Source: Variovorax boronicumulans
GTDB taxonomy: Bacteria > Pseudomonadota > Gammaproteobacteria > Burkholderiales > Burkholderiaceae_C
Direction of reading: 5' to 3'
DNA: 64,000 bases
Assembly (NCBI RefSeq): GCF_029892485.1
Contig: NZ_JARXVG010000002.1
Coordinates: 62,001-126,000 of the forward strand
Positions 1 to 8,552 of this stretch are shown in pieces (the stretch's first letter is position 1; the number at the start of each line of letters is the position of its first letter). Both the position numbers and the translations under genes were made by a program. The notes under the pieces were generated by a model. That model was not told the origin of the DNA. It saw only the letters and a program-made list of their open reading frames with translations, and did not search any database.

Positions 1-995
1 AGGCGCGCTGGAAGCCCGACCTCGTCTTCGTGGTGGAGCCGCCGCTGTTCTGCGCACCCGCGGTGCTGTTCTTCTCGAAGATGCTGGGCATCAAGTCGTG
101 GCTGCACATCCAGGACTACGAGGTCGACGCGGCCTTCGGCCTGGGCTGGGTGCGCGGCGCGGGCGTGCGGCGCTTCGCGCTGTCGCTGGAGCGGTGGCTG
201 CTCGCCCGGTTCAGCCGCGTCTCGACCATCTCCGGCGCCATGGCCGAGAAGGCCAGGGGCAAGGGCATCGAGGAGGCCCGGCTCGTGCTGTTTCCGAACT
301 GGGTGGACGTCTCGGCGATCCGCCCGGGCGCACCCTCCTCGGAGGGTGCGTCGCCCGAAAGCGCCGGCGGCCACGGCTACAGGGCCGAACTCGGCATTCC
401 GGCCGATGCGGTGGTCGTGCTCTATGCGGGCAGCCTGGGTTCCAAGCAGGGCATCGAGCTGCTGGGCGAGGCCGCGCAGCTGCTGGCGCATGCGCGCAGC
501 ATCCATTTCGTGATCTGCGGCAACGGGCCGAGCCGCGGCCCGCTGATGTCGGCCTGCATCCGCCTGAAGAACGTGCACTTCCTGGACCTGCAGCCGGCCG
601 AGCGGCTCAACGAGCTGCTGGGCATGGCCGACATCCATGTATTGCCGCAGCGCGCCGATGCCGCCGACCTGGTGATGCCTTCCAAGCTCGCCGGCATGCT
701 CGCGAGCGGCAAGGCCGTGATCGTGACCGCGAACCCCGGCACCGAACTCAGCCGCGTGATGGCGGGCTGCGGCCTCGTGGTGCCACCCGGCGATGCGGCC
801 GTGCTCGCCGATGCCATCGAGCAGCTCGCGCTCTCGCCCTCGGTGCGCGAGGCGCTGGGCGCGGCGGGCCGGGCGTTCGCCGTGTCGGAGCTGGACCAGC
901 ACGCGATCCTCTCGCGCTTCGAGCAGGAGATGCTCCGCTGCGTCGCCGGCACGGAAGCCGCCCCCTGCAGCCCCTCTTTCGGAGTCAAGGGATGA
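1..995 (+). CDS. WcaI-like glycosyltransferase, 5' end cut by window
   Basis: This is the C-terminal ~330 residues of a family 4-type glycosyltransferase that should add a sugar to a lipid-linked exopolysaccharide intermediate at the cytoplasmic face. The reading frame is open from base 3, so the start lies before the window. Visible features are an N-domain stretch ending in HIQDYEVDAAFGLG, typical of WcaI proteins, then the GT-B C-domain (YAGSLGSKQGIELL, then VLPQRADAADLVMPSKL with the donor-site PSKL/G pattern). The stop overlaps the next ATG (ATGA), so it is translationally coupled to galE. Neighbouring galE and manC support a polysaccharide locus. The exact sugar is not deducible. Confidence 0.85.
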   Translation, partial: ARWKPDLVFVVEPPLFCAPAVLFFSKMLGIKSWLHIQDYEVDAAFGLGWVRGAGVRRFALSLERWLLARFSRVSTISGAMAEKARGKGIEEARLVLFPNWVDVSAIRPGAPSSEGASPESAGGHGYRAELGIPADAVVVLYAGSLGSKQGIELLGEAAQLLAHARSIHFVICGNGPSRGPLMSACIRLKNVHFLDLQPAERLNELLGMADIHVLPQRADAADLVMPSKLAGMLASGKAVIVTANPGTELSRVMAGCGLVVPPGDAAVLADAIEQLALSPSVREALGAAGRAFAVSELDQHAILSRFEQEMLRCVAGTEAAPCSPSFGVKG

Positions 996-2071
996 ACCAT
1001 CCCAAGATCCTGGTGACCGGCGGCGCGGGGTTCATCGGAAGCCACGTCTGCGTGTCGCTGATCGAAGCCGGCTTGCGGCCGGTGGTGCTGGACACGCTGA
1101 TCAACAGCGACCCGCGCTCGCTGCAGCGGGTGGCGAACATCACCGGCGTGGAGCCGCCGCTGGTGCGCGGCGACGTGCGCGACGCGGTGGCGCTGGACCG
1201 CGCGTTCGCCGAGCACGGGGTCGACGCGGTGATGCACCTCGCGGGGCTGAAGGCGGTCGGCCATTCGGTGAGCGACCCGATCGGCTACTACGACGTGAAC
1301 GTGGCGGGCACCCTCGCGCTGATCCGCGCCATGGAGCGTGCAGGGGTGCGCACGCTGATCTTCTCGTCCTCGGCCACGGTCTACGGCGACAACCAGCACT
1401 CGCCCATCCGGGAAAGCGCCAGGTATGCGGCCGTCAATCCGTACGGGCGGACCAAGGTGATGGTGGAGCGCATGGTCGCGGACCTCGCCCGGGCCGACAA
1501 GCGCTGGGCCATCGCATGCCTGCGCTTCTTCAACCCCATCGGCGCGCACGAGAGCGGCCTGCTCGGGGAGCACCCGCACGGCCCGCCCGACAACCTGCTG
1601 CCCTACGTCGCGCAGGTCGCGGTGGGTGCGCGCGCGCACCTCGTGGTGCACGGCGACGACTACGAGACGCCCGACGGCACCGGCGTGCGCGACTACGTGC
1701 ATGTGATGGACGTGGCCGAGGGCCATGTGGCGGCGCTGCGGCATTCCGCGCGCCACCGGGGCCTGCTGACGGTCAACCTGGGCACCGGCCGGGGCGCATC
1801 GGTGCTGGAAGTGATCGCGGCCTTCGAGCGGGCCTCGGGCCGGGAGATCCCGGTGTACATCGGGCCACGCCGCCCCGGCGATGCCGCCGCCTACTGGGCG
1901 GATGTGCAGCATGCCCGCGACCGCCTCGGCTGGCGCGCCCGCCGCAACCTGGACCAGATGTGCGCGGACTGCTGGCGCTGGCAACTCGCGAATCCGCGTG
2001 GGTTCGACGAACCGGAACCTGCCTCCGCCGTGCTCGCGGCCCTTTCAAAACCGGTCGGAGCCGCCGAATGA
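992..2071 (+). CDS. galE: UDP-glucose 4-epimerase
   Basis: Interconverts UDP-glucose and UDP-galactose in the cytoplasm using bound NAD. The 359-residue product has the usual GalE length. It starts with the Rossmann motif TGGAGFIG near residue 8, and carries SSSATVYG and the catalytic NPYGRTK (YxxxK) motif near residue 150. RFFNPIGAHESG and the C-terminal WRARRNLDQM region also fit. The ATG overlaps the stop of the upstream glycosyltransferase, which fixes the start. It probably supplies UDP-galactose for the exopolysaccharide made by this locus. Confidence 0.95.
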   Translation: MNHPKILVTGGAGFIGSHVCVSLIEAGLRPVVLDTLINSDPRSLQRVANITGVEPPLVRGDVRDAVALDRAFAEHGVDAVMHLAGLKAVGHSVSDPIGYYDVNVAGTLALIRAMERAGVRTLIFSSSATVYGDNQHSPIRESARYAAVNPYGRTKVMVERMVADLARADKRWAIACLRFFNPIGAHESGLLGEHPHGPPDNLLPYVAQVAVGARAHLVVHGDDYETPDGTGVRDYVHVMDVAEGHVAALRHSARHRGLLTVNLGTGRGASVLEVIAAFERASGREIPVYIGPRRPGDAAAYWADVQHARDRLGWRARRNLDQMCADCWRWQLANPRGFDEPEPASAVLAALSKPVGAAE

Positions 2072-2148
2072 AAGCGCGAAAGAAGAGAAACCAGCAGCTC
2101 CGAATGGCCATATTGCCGTCGGAGTACGCCAAAAGACGAACGAAATAA
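2068..2148 (+). CDS. possible 26-residue basic peptide overlapping galE stop
   Basis: A short frame begins at an ATG that overlaps the galE stop (ATGA) and encodes 26 residues, about ten of them Lys or Arg (start MKARKKRNQQ, end AKRRTK). It lies where base composition falls sharply into AT-rich DNA leading to the next gene. Coupling geometry is the only positive evidence; no family is recognised. It may be chance. Confidence 0.2.
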   Translation: MKARKKRNQQLRMAILPSEYAKRRTK

Positions 2149-2235
2149 AGCCTTATTCCTTACAAAAGAAACCCAATTGTTATCTAAGGTTGCTAAAAAT
2201 GCCGACCCGACACAATTCAAACCGAGGGCATGCCA

Positions 2236-3051
2236 ATGCTTGACAAGTCGCTTCAATTTTCCGTCGAGCGGCCCTCCGCCGCAATGGGCGAGCGCCGGGC
2301 GGGCCACGCCGCCGGCGTCTGCATGCCGGCGGCAATGCCATGGCCCGACTTCCTCACCGGGCAGGAAGCAGCGCCGGTGCGCGTGCTGCTGGTCGACGAC
2401 GATGAATTCGTGCGCCGGGTGATCGCCCAGGAATTGCTGTCGGACATGCGCATCCAGCTCGAGGGCCAGGCGGACAGCATCCGCGAAGGACGCAAGCTCC
2501 TGGCTGCGCACGAGTTCGACGTGCTGATGGTCGACCTGCGCCTGAGCGACGGCATGGGCTTCGAGTTGATCGACGAAGCGCGCAGGCACCACAGCAACGG
2601 CGAGATCATCGTGATCTCGGCGCTCGAAGACGACTCGCATGTGCTGCGCGCCTTCGAGCTGGGCGCCACGGGCTACCTGCTCAAGAACGCATGGCTGCAG
2701 AGCTTTGCCGAAGCCGTGCTGCACGTGGTGAACGGCGGCGCCGCCATCACCCCCCGGCTGGCGCGGCGGCTGCTGCACCGCATGAACCACAACCCTCATC
2801 ACACTTATAAGGATGGGGCCGTCGGCGACCCTTTGCCGCCGCGGATGCCCTCGCGCGACGCAACGCTGACGCCGCGCGAGAGCGAGATCCTGCGCTTCGT
2901 GGCGTGCGGCTACGTCTCGGCCGAGATCGGCACCAGGCTCGGCATCACGGGCCAGACGGTCAACGTGCACATCAAGAGCATCTACAAGAAGCTGCACGTG
3001 CATTCGCGTGCACAGGCCGTGAACTTTGCGGTTCACACCGGCCTGATCTGA
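2236..3051 (+). CDS. NarL/LuxR-family response regulator
   Basis: A two-component response regulator of about 271 residues. After a ~48-residue unconserved N-terminal tail comes a receiver domain (VLLVDDDEF acidic pocket at about 54-56, phospho-acceptor Asp about 100 in MVDLRLSDG, conserved Lys in GYLLKNAW). The C-terminal LuxR helix-turn-helix begins at LTPRESEILRF. ATGs occur at 2230 and 2236; GAGGG at 2224-2228 sits 7 nt before the second, so I prefer that one. The ~160 bp before it is AT-rich, unlike its neighbours, and is a likely promoter region. It is followed 43 bp later by a histidine kinase. Its position inside an exopolysaccharide locus suggests control of that locus. Confidence 0.88.
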   Translation: MLDKSLQFSVERPSAAMGERRAGHAAGVCMPAAMPWPDFLTGQEAAPVRVLLVDDDEFVRRVIAQELLSDMRIQLEGQADSIREGRKLLAAHEFDVLMVDLRLSDGMGFELIDEARRHHSNGEIIVISALEDDSHVLRAFELGATGYLLKNAWLQSFAEAVLHVVNGGAAITPRLARRLLHRMNHNPHHTYKDGAVGDPLPPRMPSRDATLTPRESEILRFVACGYVSAEIGTRLGITGQTVNVHIKSIYKKLHVHSRAQAVNFAVHTGLI

Positions 3052-3094
3052 GCGGCTCAAGGCCGCGCCGTCAGAACGAACAGGAAATCCGCCG

Positions 3095-3763
3095 ATGCCA
3101 TCCCGTGTCCATGACCCCATCCTGCTGGCCACGCTCGCAGAACGACAGCGGATCGCGCGCGACCTGCACGACGGTGTTGCCACCCGCCTGATCATGCTGC
3201 TGGCCAGCCTTCCCGTGCACAGCCCCCTGAACGCCGACATCGTGCGCGGCCTGCAGGAGTGCCTGCTCGAATTGCAGATGACCGTGGACGGACTCGGTGC
3301 CGAGCGCATGTCGCTGGCCGAAATGCTCGGCAACCTGCGCTACCGCTTCGAGCCGGCCTTCCGGCGCAGCGGCATGAAGTTCCAGTGGGAGGTGTCCGAC
3401 CTTGCGCTCGAAGCGCGGGACGACTCCCGCATCCACCGCGAACTCTGCAAGATCGCGCAGGAGGCCCTGGCCAATGCGCTGCGCCACTCCGGCGCCAGCA
3501 GCGTGCAGGTGCGGCTCGCGCCCGGCCGGGGCAACACCCTGCTGACGCTGGAGGTGAGCGACAACGGCCGCGGGCTTCCCGATTCCGGCGGCGGCGCAGC
3601 GCCGCGCACCGGGGGCCAGGGCCTGCGCAGCATGCGCGCGCGCGCCGAATCCATCGGCGCCAGCATCAGCATCTCGAACCTCTCGCCCCGCGGCCTGCGC
3701 GTGCGCGTGACCCTGCCGCTGACCGGCGACCCGACGGGGCCCGACGCCGTCCTGGCGGCGTAG
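3095..3763 (+). CDS. soluble NarX-type histidine kinase without sensor domain
   Basis: This 222-residue protein is only the transmitter half of a kinase. The HisKA_3 dimerisation helix ERQRIARDLHDGVATRL has the phospho-accepting His at about residue 25. A HATPase domain follows, with DNGRGLPDSG and GGQGLRSMRARAESIGA as N and G boxes. No membrane segment, PAS or GAF domain is present, so it is presumably cytoplasmic and gets its input from a partner protein or from expression level. It is co-directional with the preceding regulator and 45 bp ahead of manC. The family partner is a NarL-type regulator, which the upstream gene is. Confidence 0.85.
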   Translation: MPSRVHDPILLATLAERQRIARDLHDGVATRLIMLLASLPVHSPLNADIVRGLQECLLELQMTVDGLGAERMSLAEMLGNLRYRFEPAFRRSGMKFQWEVSDLALEARDDSRIHRELCKIAQEALANALRHSGASSVQVRLAPGRGNTLLTLEVSDNGRGLPDSGGGAAPRTGGQGLRSMRARAESIGASISISNLSPRGLRVRVTLPLTGDPTGPDAVLAA

Positions 3764-3808
3764 CCCCCGCAAGCCCGCTTCACATCCACTCCACAAAGGC
3801 TGGTCGAC

Positions 3809-5305
3809 ATGAACGCTTCCACCATTCATCCCGTGCTTCTGTGCGGCGGCAGCGGCACGCGCCTGTGGCCGCTCTCGCGCAAGGCCCTGCCCAAGCAGTT
3901 CGCACCGCTGATCGGCAACAAGAGCCTGCTGCAGCTCACGCTCGAACGGCTCACCGGATTGAACCGGAACGTGACCTGCGTGACGTCGGAAGACCATCGC
4001 TTCCTGGTGCGCGAAGCGATGGACAACGCAGAGGTGCAGGGCCGGCAGATCCTGGAGCCGGTGCCCCGCAACACCGCCGCCGCCATGGCCGCGGCCGCCC
4101 TGCTGGCAGATCCCGACGACCTGCTGCTGTTCGCGCCCTCCGACCACCACATCCCCGATGCCGCGCTGTTCGCGGCCACGGTGCGCGCCGGCGTCGAGGC
4201 GGCGCTGGCGGGCCGGATCGTCACCTTCGGCGTGGCGCCCAGTTTTCCGAGCACGGCCTACGGGTACATCGAGGCGGCCGGGGCGACCGGCCATGGCGCG
4301 AGCCGCGTGGTGGCGCGCTTCGTGGAAAAGCCGACGGCGGCGGTGGCCGAATCGCTGATCCTGCATGGCGGCTACTGCTGGAACGCCGGCATCTTCCTGG
4401 TGCAGGCCCGCACGCTGGTCGCCGCGCTGCGCACGCATGCGCCGGACATCCTCGCCACCTGCGAACGCGCGGCGGCCGCGGTCTCGGTCGACGGCAGCTT
4501 CCTGCGCCTGGACCGCGAAGCCTTCGAAGGCTGCCGCAGCGAAAGCATCGACTACGCGGTGCTCGAAAAACATGCCGACGTCGCGGTCGTGCGCTTCGAG
4601 GGCACCTGGAGCGACGTGGGCAGCTGGAACGCGGTGGCCCTGCTGCACCCGGCCGACGATGCAGGCAACCGCCTGACCGGCATGGCGAGCGCCCTTCATT
4701 CGCGCAACACCTTCGTGCATGCGCCGCACCGGCCGGTGGTGGCGCTGGGCACCGAGGACCTGATCATCGTGGACACGCCCGACGCCGTGCTGGTGGCGGG
4801 CGCGGGCTGCGCCGAGCAGGTGGCCGAGGTGGTGCGCATGCTCGCGCGAGAAGGCAAGGCCGTGGCCACCGAACACCGCCGCGTCGTACGGCCCTGGGGC
4901 GCGTACGACAGTCTGGACACGGGCGAGCGCTTCCAGGTCAAGCGCCTGACCGTCAAGCCCGGCGGCAAGCTGTCGCTGCAGATGCATCACCACCGCGCCG
5001 AGCACTGGATCGTCGTCAAGGGCATGGCCAAGGCCACGCGCGGCGGCGAAGTCGTGCTGGTGCGCGAGAACGAGTCGATCTACCTGCCCTCGGGCACCAT
5101 CCACCGGCTGGAGAACCCGGGCAAGACGATGCTGGAGGTGATCGAGGTGCAGACGGGGGGGTATCTGGGCGAGGACGACATCGTGCGGTTTGACGATACG
5201 TATGGGCGGTGTGCGGCGGTCGAGGTGCGGGGTGAGGTCGAGCTTGCATTCCCGCAGCCGGCTTTTCAATCGACGGCAGCGCTCGCCGTCGGCGCGGCGG
5301 CCTGA
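3809..5305 (+). CDS. manC: mannose-1-phosphate guanylyltransferase / mannose-6-phosphate isomerase
   Basis: Bifunctional type II enzyme of 498 residues making GDP-mannose for exopolysaccharide. The N-terminal nucleotidyltransferase carries the signature CGGSGTRLWPLSRKALPKQF, and FVEKPT lies in mid-domain. The C-terminal cupin with QMHHHRAEHWIVVKG and YLPSGTIHRLENPG is the phosphomannose isomerase part. Length and domain order match AlgA/CpsB/XanB. Together with galE and the glycosyltransferase it indicates a mannose- and galactose-containing polymer. The tail after about residue 465 is not conserved. Confidence 0.95.
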   Translation: MNASTIHPVLLCGGSGTRLWPLSRKALPKQFAPLIGNKSLLQLTLERLTGLNRNVTCVTSEDHRFLVREAMDNAEVQGRQILEPVPRNTAAAMAAAALLADPDDLLLFAPSDHHIPDAALFAATVRAGVEAALAGRIVTFGVAPSFPSTAYGYIEAAGATGHGASRVVARFVEKPTAAVAESLILHGGYCWNAGIFLVQARTLVAALRTHAPDILATCERAAAAVSVDGSFLRLDREAFEGCRSESIDYAVLEKHADVAVVRFEGTWSDVGSWNAVALLHPADDAGNRLTGMASALHSRNTFVHAPHRPVVALGTEDLIIVDTPDAVLVAGAGCAEQVAEVVRMLAREGKAVATEHRRVVRPWGAYDSLDTGERFQVKRLTVKPGGKLSLQMHHHRAEHWIVVKGMAKATRGGEVVLVRENESIYLPSGTIHRLENPGKTMLEVIEVQTGGYLGEDDIVRFDDTYGRCAAVEVRGEVELAFPQPAFQSTAALAVGAAA

Positions 5306-5327
5306 CCGCAGCGCGCGCAACGCCCGG

Positions 5328-5810
5328 CTACCGCGGGGCCGCGAGGAATCGGCCGCTCAATCCGCAGCGAGGCTGCTTGTACAAAGCCTGAAGCAGGCCG
5401 AGATTGGCTGCATCCTCGAAGACCACGGCATCTCGGCGGAACGAGCTGCTGTCGTAGGGCGAATAGCTGTTGATGGGATTGTCGATGGCCGGGCGCACCG
5501 GCAGGACATAGGTGCGCACCCTTCCGTCGAAGCTGTATCGCTCGTTGACGCGGGGCCGCTGCATCAGCGCCGAATCCGCTGCCAAAGTGTTGGCAAGATG
5601 GCGCCTGACGCTTTCCGCGTTGACGCCGTAGGCTCCCACACTCTCTACAACAACACTCTCCGGTCCGATGCGGGCAGCCCATTTCTCGATGACGACACTC
5701 TCGTTTGTCGCCTGGCTGACGACCTCGGTAGCGCTCACCGAAGTCACGGTGAAGAGAGCGCTCGCGCAAAGGGCGAGTGCCGTGAGGCCAAAAGGAAAAT
5801 CCAAACTCAT
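5328..5810 (-). CDS. secreted protein of unknown function
   Basis: A 160-residue product not recognised as any family. It begins with an n-region, a hydrophobic run (TALALCASALFTVTS) and an Ala-x-Ala-like site around residue 27, so it is probably exported to the periplasm. The mature part is hydrophilic and mixed, with one Cys near the C-terminus. GGAG (in AAGGAG) is 8 nt before the ATG, which supports the start. It ends 22 bp from the convergent manC stop and diverges from the thiamin riboswitch region. Confidence 0.6.
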   Translation of the reverse strand: MSLDFPFGLTALALCASALFTVTSVSATEVVSQATNESVVIEKWAARIGPESVVVESVGAYGVNAESVRRHLANTLAADSALMQRPRVNERYSFDGRVRTYVLPVRPAIDNPINSYSPYDSSSFRRDAVVFEDAANLGLLQALYKQPRCGLSGRFLAAPR

Positions 5811-6035
5811 CGAGAACTCCTTCGCCTGGGCGGCATTTTTCGAAGTCGAGGTTTATACCCGAGCGGGTCAGCCTGCCCGATGAATGCATCGATCGGGCAA
5901 AGGCAGCAGCAATTCATTGATAGACAACTCTGATCGCGCCCGAGGCCGGCGTTCCTGAATATCCGGTTCTGGCTGAGCTCTGCCGTGCGCAGCAACTTTT
6001 CAGCCAATGGCGTCTCGGGAGCATAAAATCGCCGC

Positions 6036-6121
6036 TCGCTAGGGGTGCTGGCCTGTTCGCGCAGGCCGGCTGAGAAAGTCCCTTTGAACCTGACTGAGGT
6101 AATCCTCGCGCAGGGAAGCTG
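6036..6121 (+). promoter_or_regulatory. TPP (thi-box) riboswitch
   Basis: The thiamin pyrophosphate aptamer core is plain: GGGGTGC at 6042-6048, a P3 hairpin GGCC(T)G..CAGGCC, CTGAGA at 6070-6075, CCCTTTGAACCTGA at 6080-6093, and AGGTAATCCTCGCGCAGGGAA. It lies about 90 nt before the ATG of the cytX-like transporter, so thiamin sufficiency should shut that gene down. A GC-rich stem-loop (about 6134-6158) lies between aptamer and start and may be the expression platform. The rest of the 399-bp gap (5811-6035) holds only the 5' region of the divergent secreted-protein gene and a weak inverted repeat TGCCCGAT/ATCGGGCA at 5874-5899. Confidence 0.93.
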
Positions 6122-6209
6122 GTCCGGCGGCCCGTCGCGTTGTCTCGCGTGACGGCCGTGCCGCTGGAGCCTCGCCCACCTGCCAAACCTTTTGCACTGG
6201 AGCAAACGG

Positions 6210-7544
6210 ATGGCACACGACAACAAAGACGAATCCTCTTCCGGCAACGAGGCGCTGACGCCCTTGCCCGCGTCCCGCCGCGTGTTCGGCTGGCACGACC
6301 ACGCCTCGCTGTGGTTCAGCCTGGGCGTCGGACTGCTGGTGATGCAGATCGGCGCGTACCTGGTGCCGGCCGTGGGCACGCGCGATGCGGCGCTGGCCAT
6401 TGCGCTGGGCTCGGTCATCGGCGCCGGCCTTCTGGCCTGGACCGCGCGGCTGGGCTGTGAAACCGGCCTCGCAAGCGCCGGCCTCATGCACGCCACCTAC
6501 GGCAGCGCCTTCGCGCGGCTGCCGGTGCTGCTCAACATCGTGCAGCTGGTGGGCTGGACCACCTTCGAGCTGGTGATCATGCGGGAAGGCACACAGGCCA
6601 TCGGCCAAGTCGCTTTCGGCGCATCGCTGGGCAGCTTCTGGGGCGGCGTGCTGACCACGCTGCTCTGGGGCGCGGTGCTGCTGGCGCTGCTCGCGGGGTC
6701 GATGGTCAAGCTGGTGCGGCGATTCGTGAGCCGCTTCGGGCTGCCGCTGGTGGTGATCTCGCTGCTCTGGCTGACCTGGCAGTTCGCGACGCGCCTTCAA
6801 GCCAAGGGCCTGGACGCCTTCTGGGCACGCCCCGGCGACGGCAGCATGGGCATGTTCGGCGCGCTCGACCTCGTGATCGCGATGCCGGTGTCGTGGCTGC
6901 CACTGGTGGCCGACTACGCGCGCCATGGCAAGCGCAGCGCGGGTGGATTGGGCAGCGCGTTCAGCGGCACGTGGATCGGCTACGCGCTCGCGAACATCTG
7001 GTGCTATGCGCTCGGCGTGATGGTGGTGAGCGTGGCCGAGCCGGGCACGGGCCTGGTCACTGCGCTGCTGCTCGCGCAGGGCGGGCTGGTGGCGCTGGGC
7101 CTGATCCTCATCGACGAGCTCGACAACGCGTATGGCGATGTCTATTCGGGTTCTGTCTCCACGCACAGCCTGCTGCCGCGCTGGAGCGTGAAGAGCTGGG
7201 GCCTGCTGCTGGCCGCGCTGTGCATCGCGCTCGCGCTGGTGCTGCCAATGCACACGCTGGAGCCCTTCCTGCTGCTGTTGAGTTCGGTGTTCGTGCCGCT
7301 CTACGGCGTGATCCTCGGTCGGCTCGGCAGCGGCCAGGCAGCCATGCCCACCAGCACGCGCCAGATCGACTGGGCTGCGGCGCTGATCTGGATCGCAGGC
7401 ATCGCCGCGTATCACGCGCTCGCCAAATGGGCGCCGCAGTTCGGCTCGGCGCTGCCGACGCTGGCGGCGACCTTCGTGCTGGCGTGGATCAGCCGGCCGT
7501 CGCGGGCAGCCGGTGCATCGGCACTGGCGCAAAGCCGTGGTTGA
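6210..7544 (+). CDS. cytX: CytX-like hydroxymethylpyrimidine/thiamin-precursor permease
   Basis: A 444-residue inner-membrane transporter of the NCS1 (cytosine/purine permease) family with about twelve hydrophobic helices. The family feature near the N-terminus is FGWHDHASLWFSLGVGLLV. The CytX assignment, uptake of the pyrimidine moiety of thiamin, rests on the TPP riboswitch directly upstream and the thiD/thiOSGE neighbours. A TTG at 6192 is possible, but GGAG at 6199-6202 points to the ATG at 6210. Its 3' end overlaps the 3' end of the convergent thiD by 56 bp. Confidence 0.85.
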   Translation: MAHDNKDESSSGNEALTPLPASRRVFGWHDHASLWFSLGVGLLVMQIGAYLVPAVGTRDAALAIALGSVIGAGLLAWTARLGCETGLASAGLMHATYGSAFARLPVLLNIVQLVGWTTFELVIMREGTQAIGQVAFGASLGSFWGGVLTTLLWGAVLLALLAGSMVKLVRRFVSRFGLPLVVISLLWLTWQFATRLQAKGLDAFWARPGDGSMGMFGALDLVIAMPVSWLPLVADYARHGKRSAGGLGSAFSGTWIGYALANIWCYALGVMVVSVAEPGTGLVTALLLAQGGLVALGLILIDELDNAYGDVYSGSVSTHSLLPRWSVKSWGLLLAALCIALALVLPMHTLEPFLLLLSSVFVPLYGVILGRLGSGQAAMPTSTRQIDWAAALIWIAGIAAYHALAKWAPQFGSALPTLAATFVLAWISRPSRAAGASALAQSRG

Positions 7545-8367
7545 GCGGACCGTGGCCCGAACCGACCTGCACGTCCGCACCGGCGGCCATTGCGCCGAGG
7601 ATGTAGGCGCGCGCTCGTTCGACGGCCTCGGGCAACGTCAGCCCCAACGCCAGGTGCGCAGCAATCGCGGACGACAGCGTGCAGCCGGTGCCATGCAGGT
7701 TGCGGCTCGCGATGCGCTGCGAAGCCAGGCGCTTGCGCGTGCCGCCCGCCTGCAGCAGCACGTCGACCACTTCGTTGCCTGGCAGGTGGCCGCCCTTGAG
7801 CAGCACTGCCTTGGCACCGAGCGCCAGCAGCTCGTCGGCCGCGCCATCGAGCGCGTCGATGCCGTCGATGGCGTGCCCGATCAGCAAGGCCGCTTCATCG
7901 AGATTGGGCGTGACCACCACGGCGCGCGGGAACAGTTCGCGCACCAGCACCTGCACGGTTTCCGAGGCGATCAGGCGATCGCCGCTTGTGGCGACCATCA
8001 CCGGATCGAGCACCACGTTTGGCAGCCGGTAGTGGTCGATGGCCCATGCGACGACTTCGACCACTTCGGGCGCATGCAGCATGCCGAGCTTGACGGCGTC
8101 GACGCCGATGTCTTCCACCACCGCCTGGATCTGCGCCTTGAGAAAAGCCGGCGGCACACCATGGATGCCCGAGACGCCGAGCGTGTTCTGCGCGGTGAGC
8201 GCGGTGATGGCCGTCATGCCGTAACAGCCGAGGGCCGCGAAGGTCTTGAGATCGGCCTGGATGCCGGCACCGCCGCCGCTGTCGGAGCCTGCGATGGAGA
8301 GCACGCGTGCGTAACGCAGGGGCTGGGGCGGGGACGCTTGCGACGCGGGAGAAGGTGCTTGGGTCAT
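7489..8367 (-). CDS. thiD: hydroxymethylpyrimidine/phosphomethylpyrimidine kinase
   Basis: Ribokinase-family enzyme that phosphorylates HMP and HMP-P for thiamin synthesis. It is 292 residues from the ATG at 8367; a longer frame exists but runs into the repeat element. Conserved blocks are SIAGSDSGGGAGIQADLKTF near the start, KLGMLHAPEVVEV, DPVMVATSGD, and the anion-hole/catalytic LHGTGCTLSSAIAAHLALG near the C-terminus. It lies opposite to all other thiamin genes here, between cytX and thiO, so it needs its own promoter in the thiD-thiO gap. The product should take over HMP imported by the transporter. Confidence 0.95.
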   Translation of the reverse strand: MTQAPSPASQASPPQPLRYARVLSIAGSDSGGGAGIQADLKTFAALGCYGMTAITALTAQNTLGVSGIHGVPPAFLKAQIQAVVEDIGVDAVKLGMLHAPEVVEVVAWAIDHYRLPNVVLDPVMVATSGDRLIASETVQVLVRELFPRAVVVTPNLDEAALLIGHAIDGIDALDGAADELLALGAKAVLLKGGHLPGNEVVDVLLQAGGTRKRLASQRIASRNLHGTGCTLSSAIAAHLALGLTLPEAVERARAYILGAMAAGADVQVGSGHGPLNHGFAPVPMHRLPATAG

Positions 8368-8419
8368 GCGGAAAATTATCGGCGAGGTGCGCCAGGTCTC
8401 GCGCCATGGCTGCTTTGCT

Positions 8420-8529
8420 CCCTCTCCCCTCGGGGAGAGGGTCGGGGTGAGGGCATGGGCCTTTGCAAGCACGCGGCCTTTGCTATCGCCGCTGGCCCTC
8501 ACCCCAGCCCTCTCCCCATGGGGAGAGGG
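8420..8529 (+). repeat. 110-bp twin-palindrome dispersed repeat, copy 1
   Basis: Two perfect palindromes with 10-bp arms (CCCTCTCCCC / GGGGAGAGGG, 2-base loops) at 8420-8441 and 8508-8529 flank a 66-bp spacer. The spacer closely matches the reverse complement of the spacer of a second copy at 47888-47997; both copies are exactly 110 bp. It fills much of the gap between divergent thiD and thiO. It looks like a REP/BIME-type element that could fold in RNA on either strand; neither palindrome is followed by a T-run. Confidence 0.85.
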
Positions 8530-8552
8530 GGCAACAACCGCAGAGCAAGACC

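Noticed and set aside
3071..5320. A 749-residue minus-strand open frame
   Set aside because: It lies opposite manC and the kinase gene, is very rich in Arg, His, Ala and Gly, and shows no family motif: a shadow of high-GC third positions.
8367..8502. N-terminal extension of ThiD
   Set aside because: The extra 45 residues translate the twin-palindrome repeat; the ATG at 8367 begins just before the conserved kinase sequence.
8420..8529. Palindromes read as intrinsic terminators
   Set aside because: They lack T-runs, occur in pairs with a conserved spacer, and recur at 47888-47997, so a dispersed repeat explains them better.
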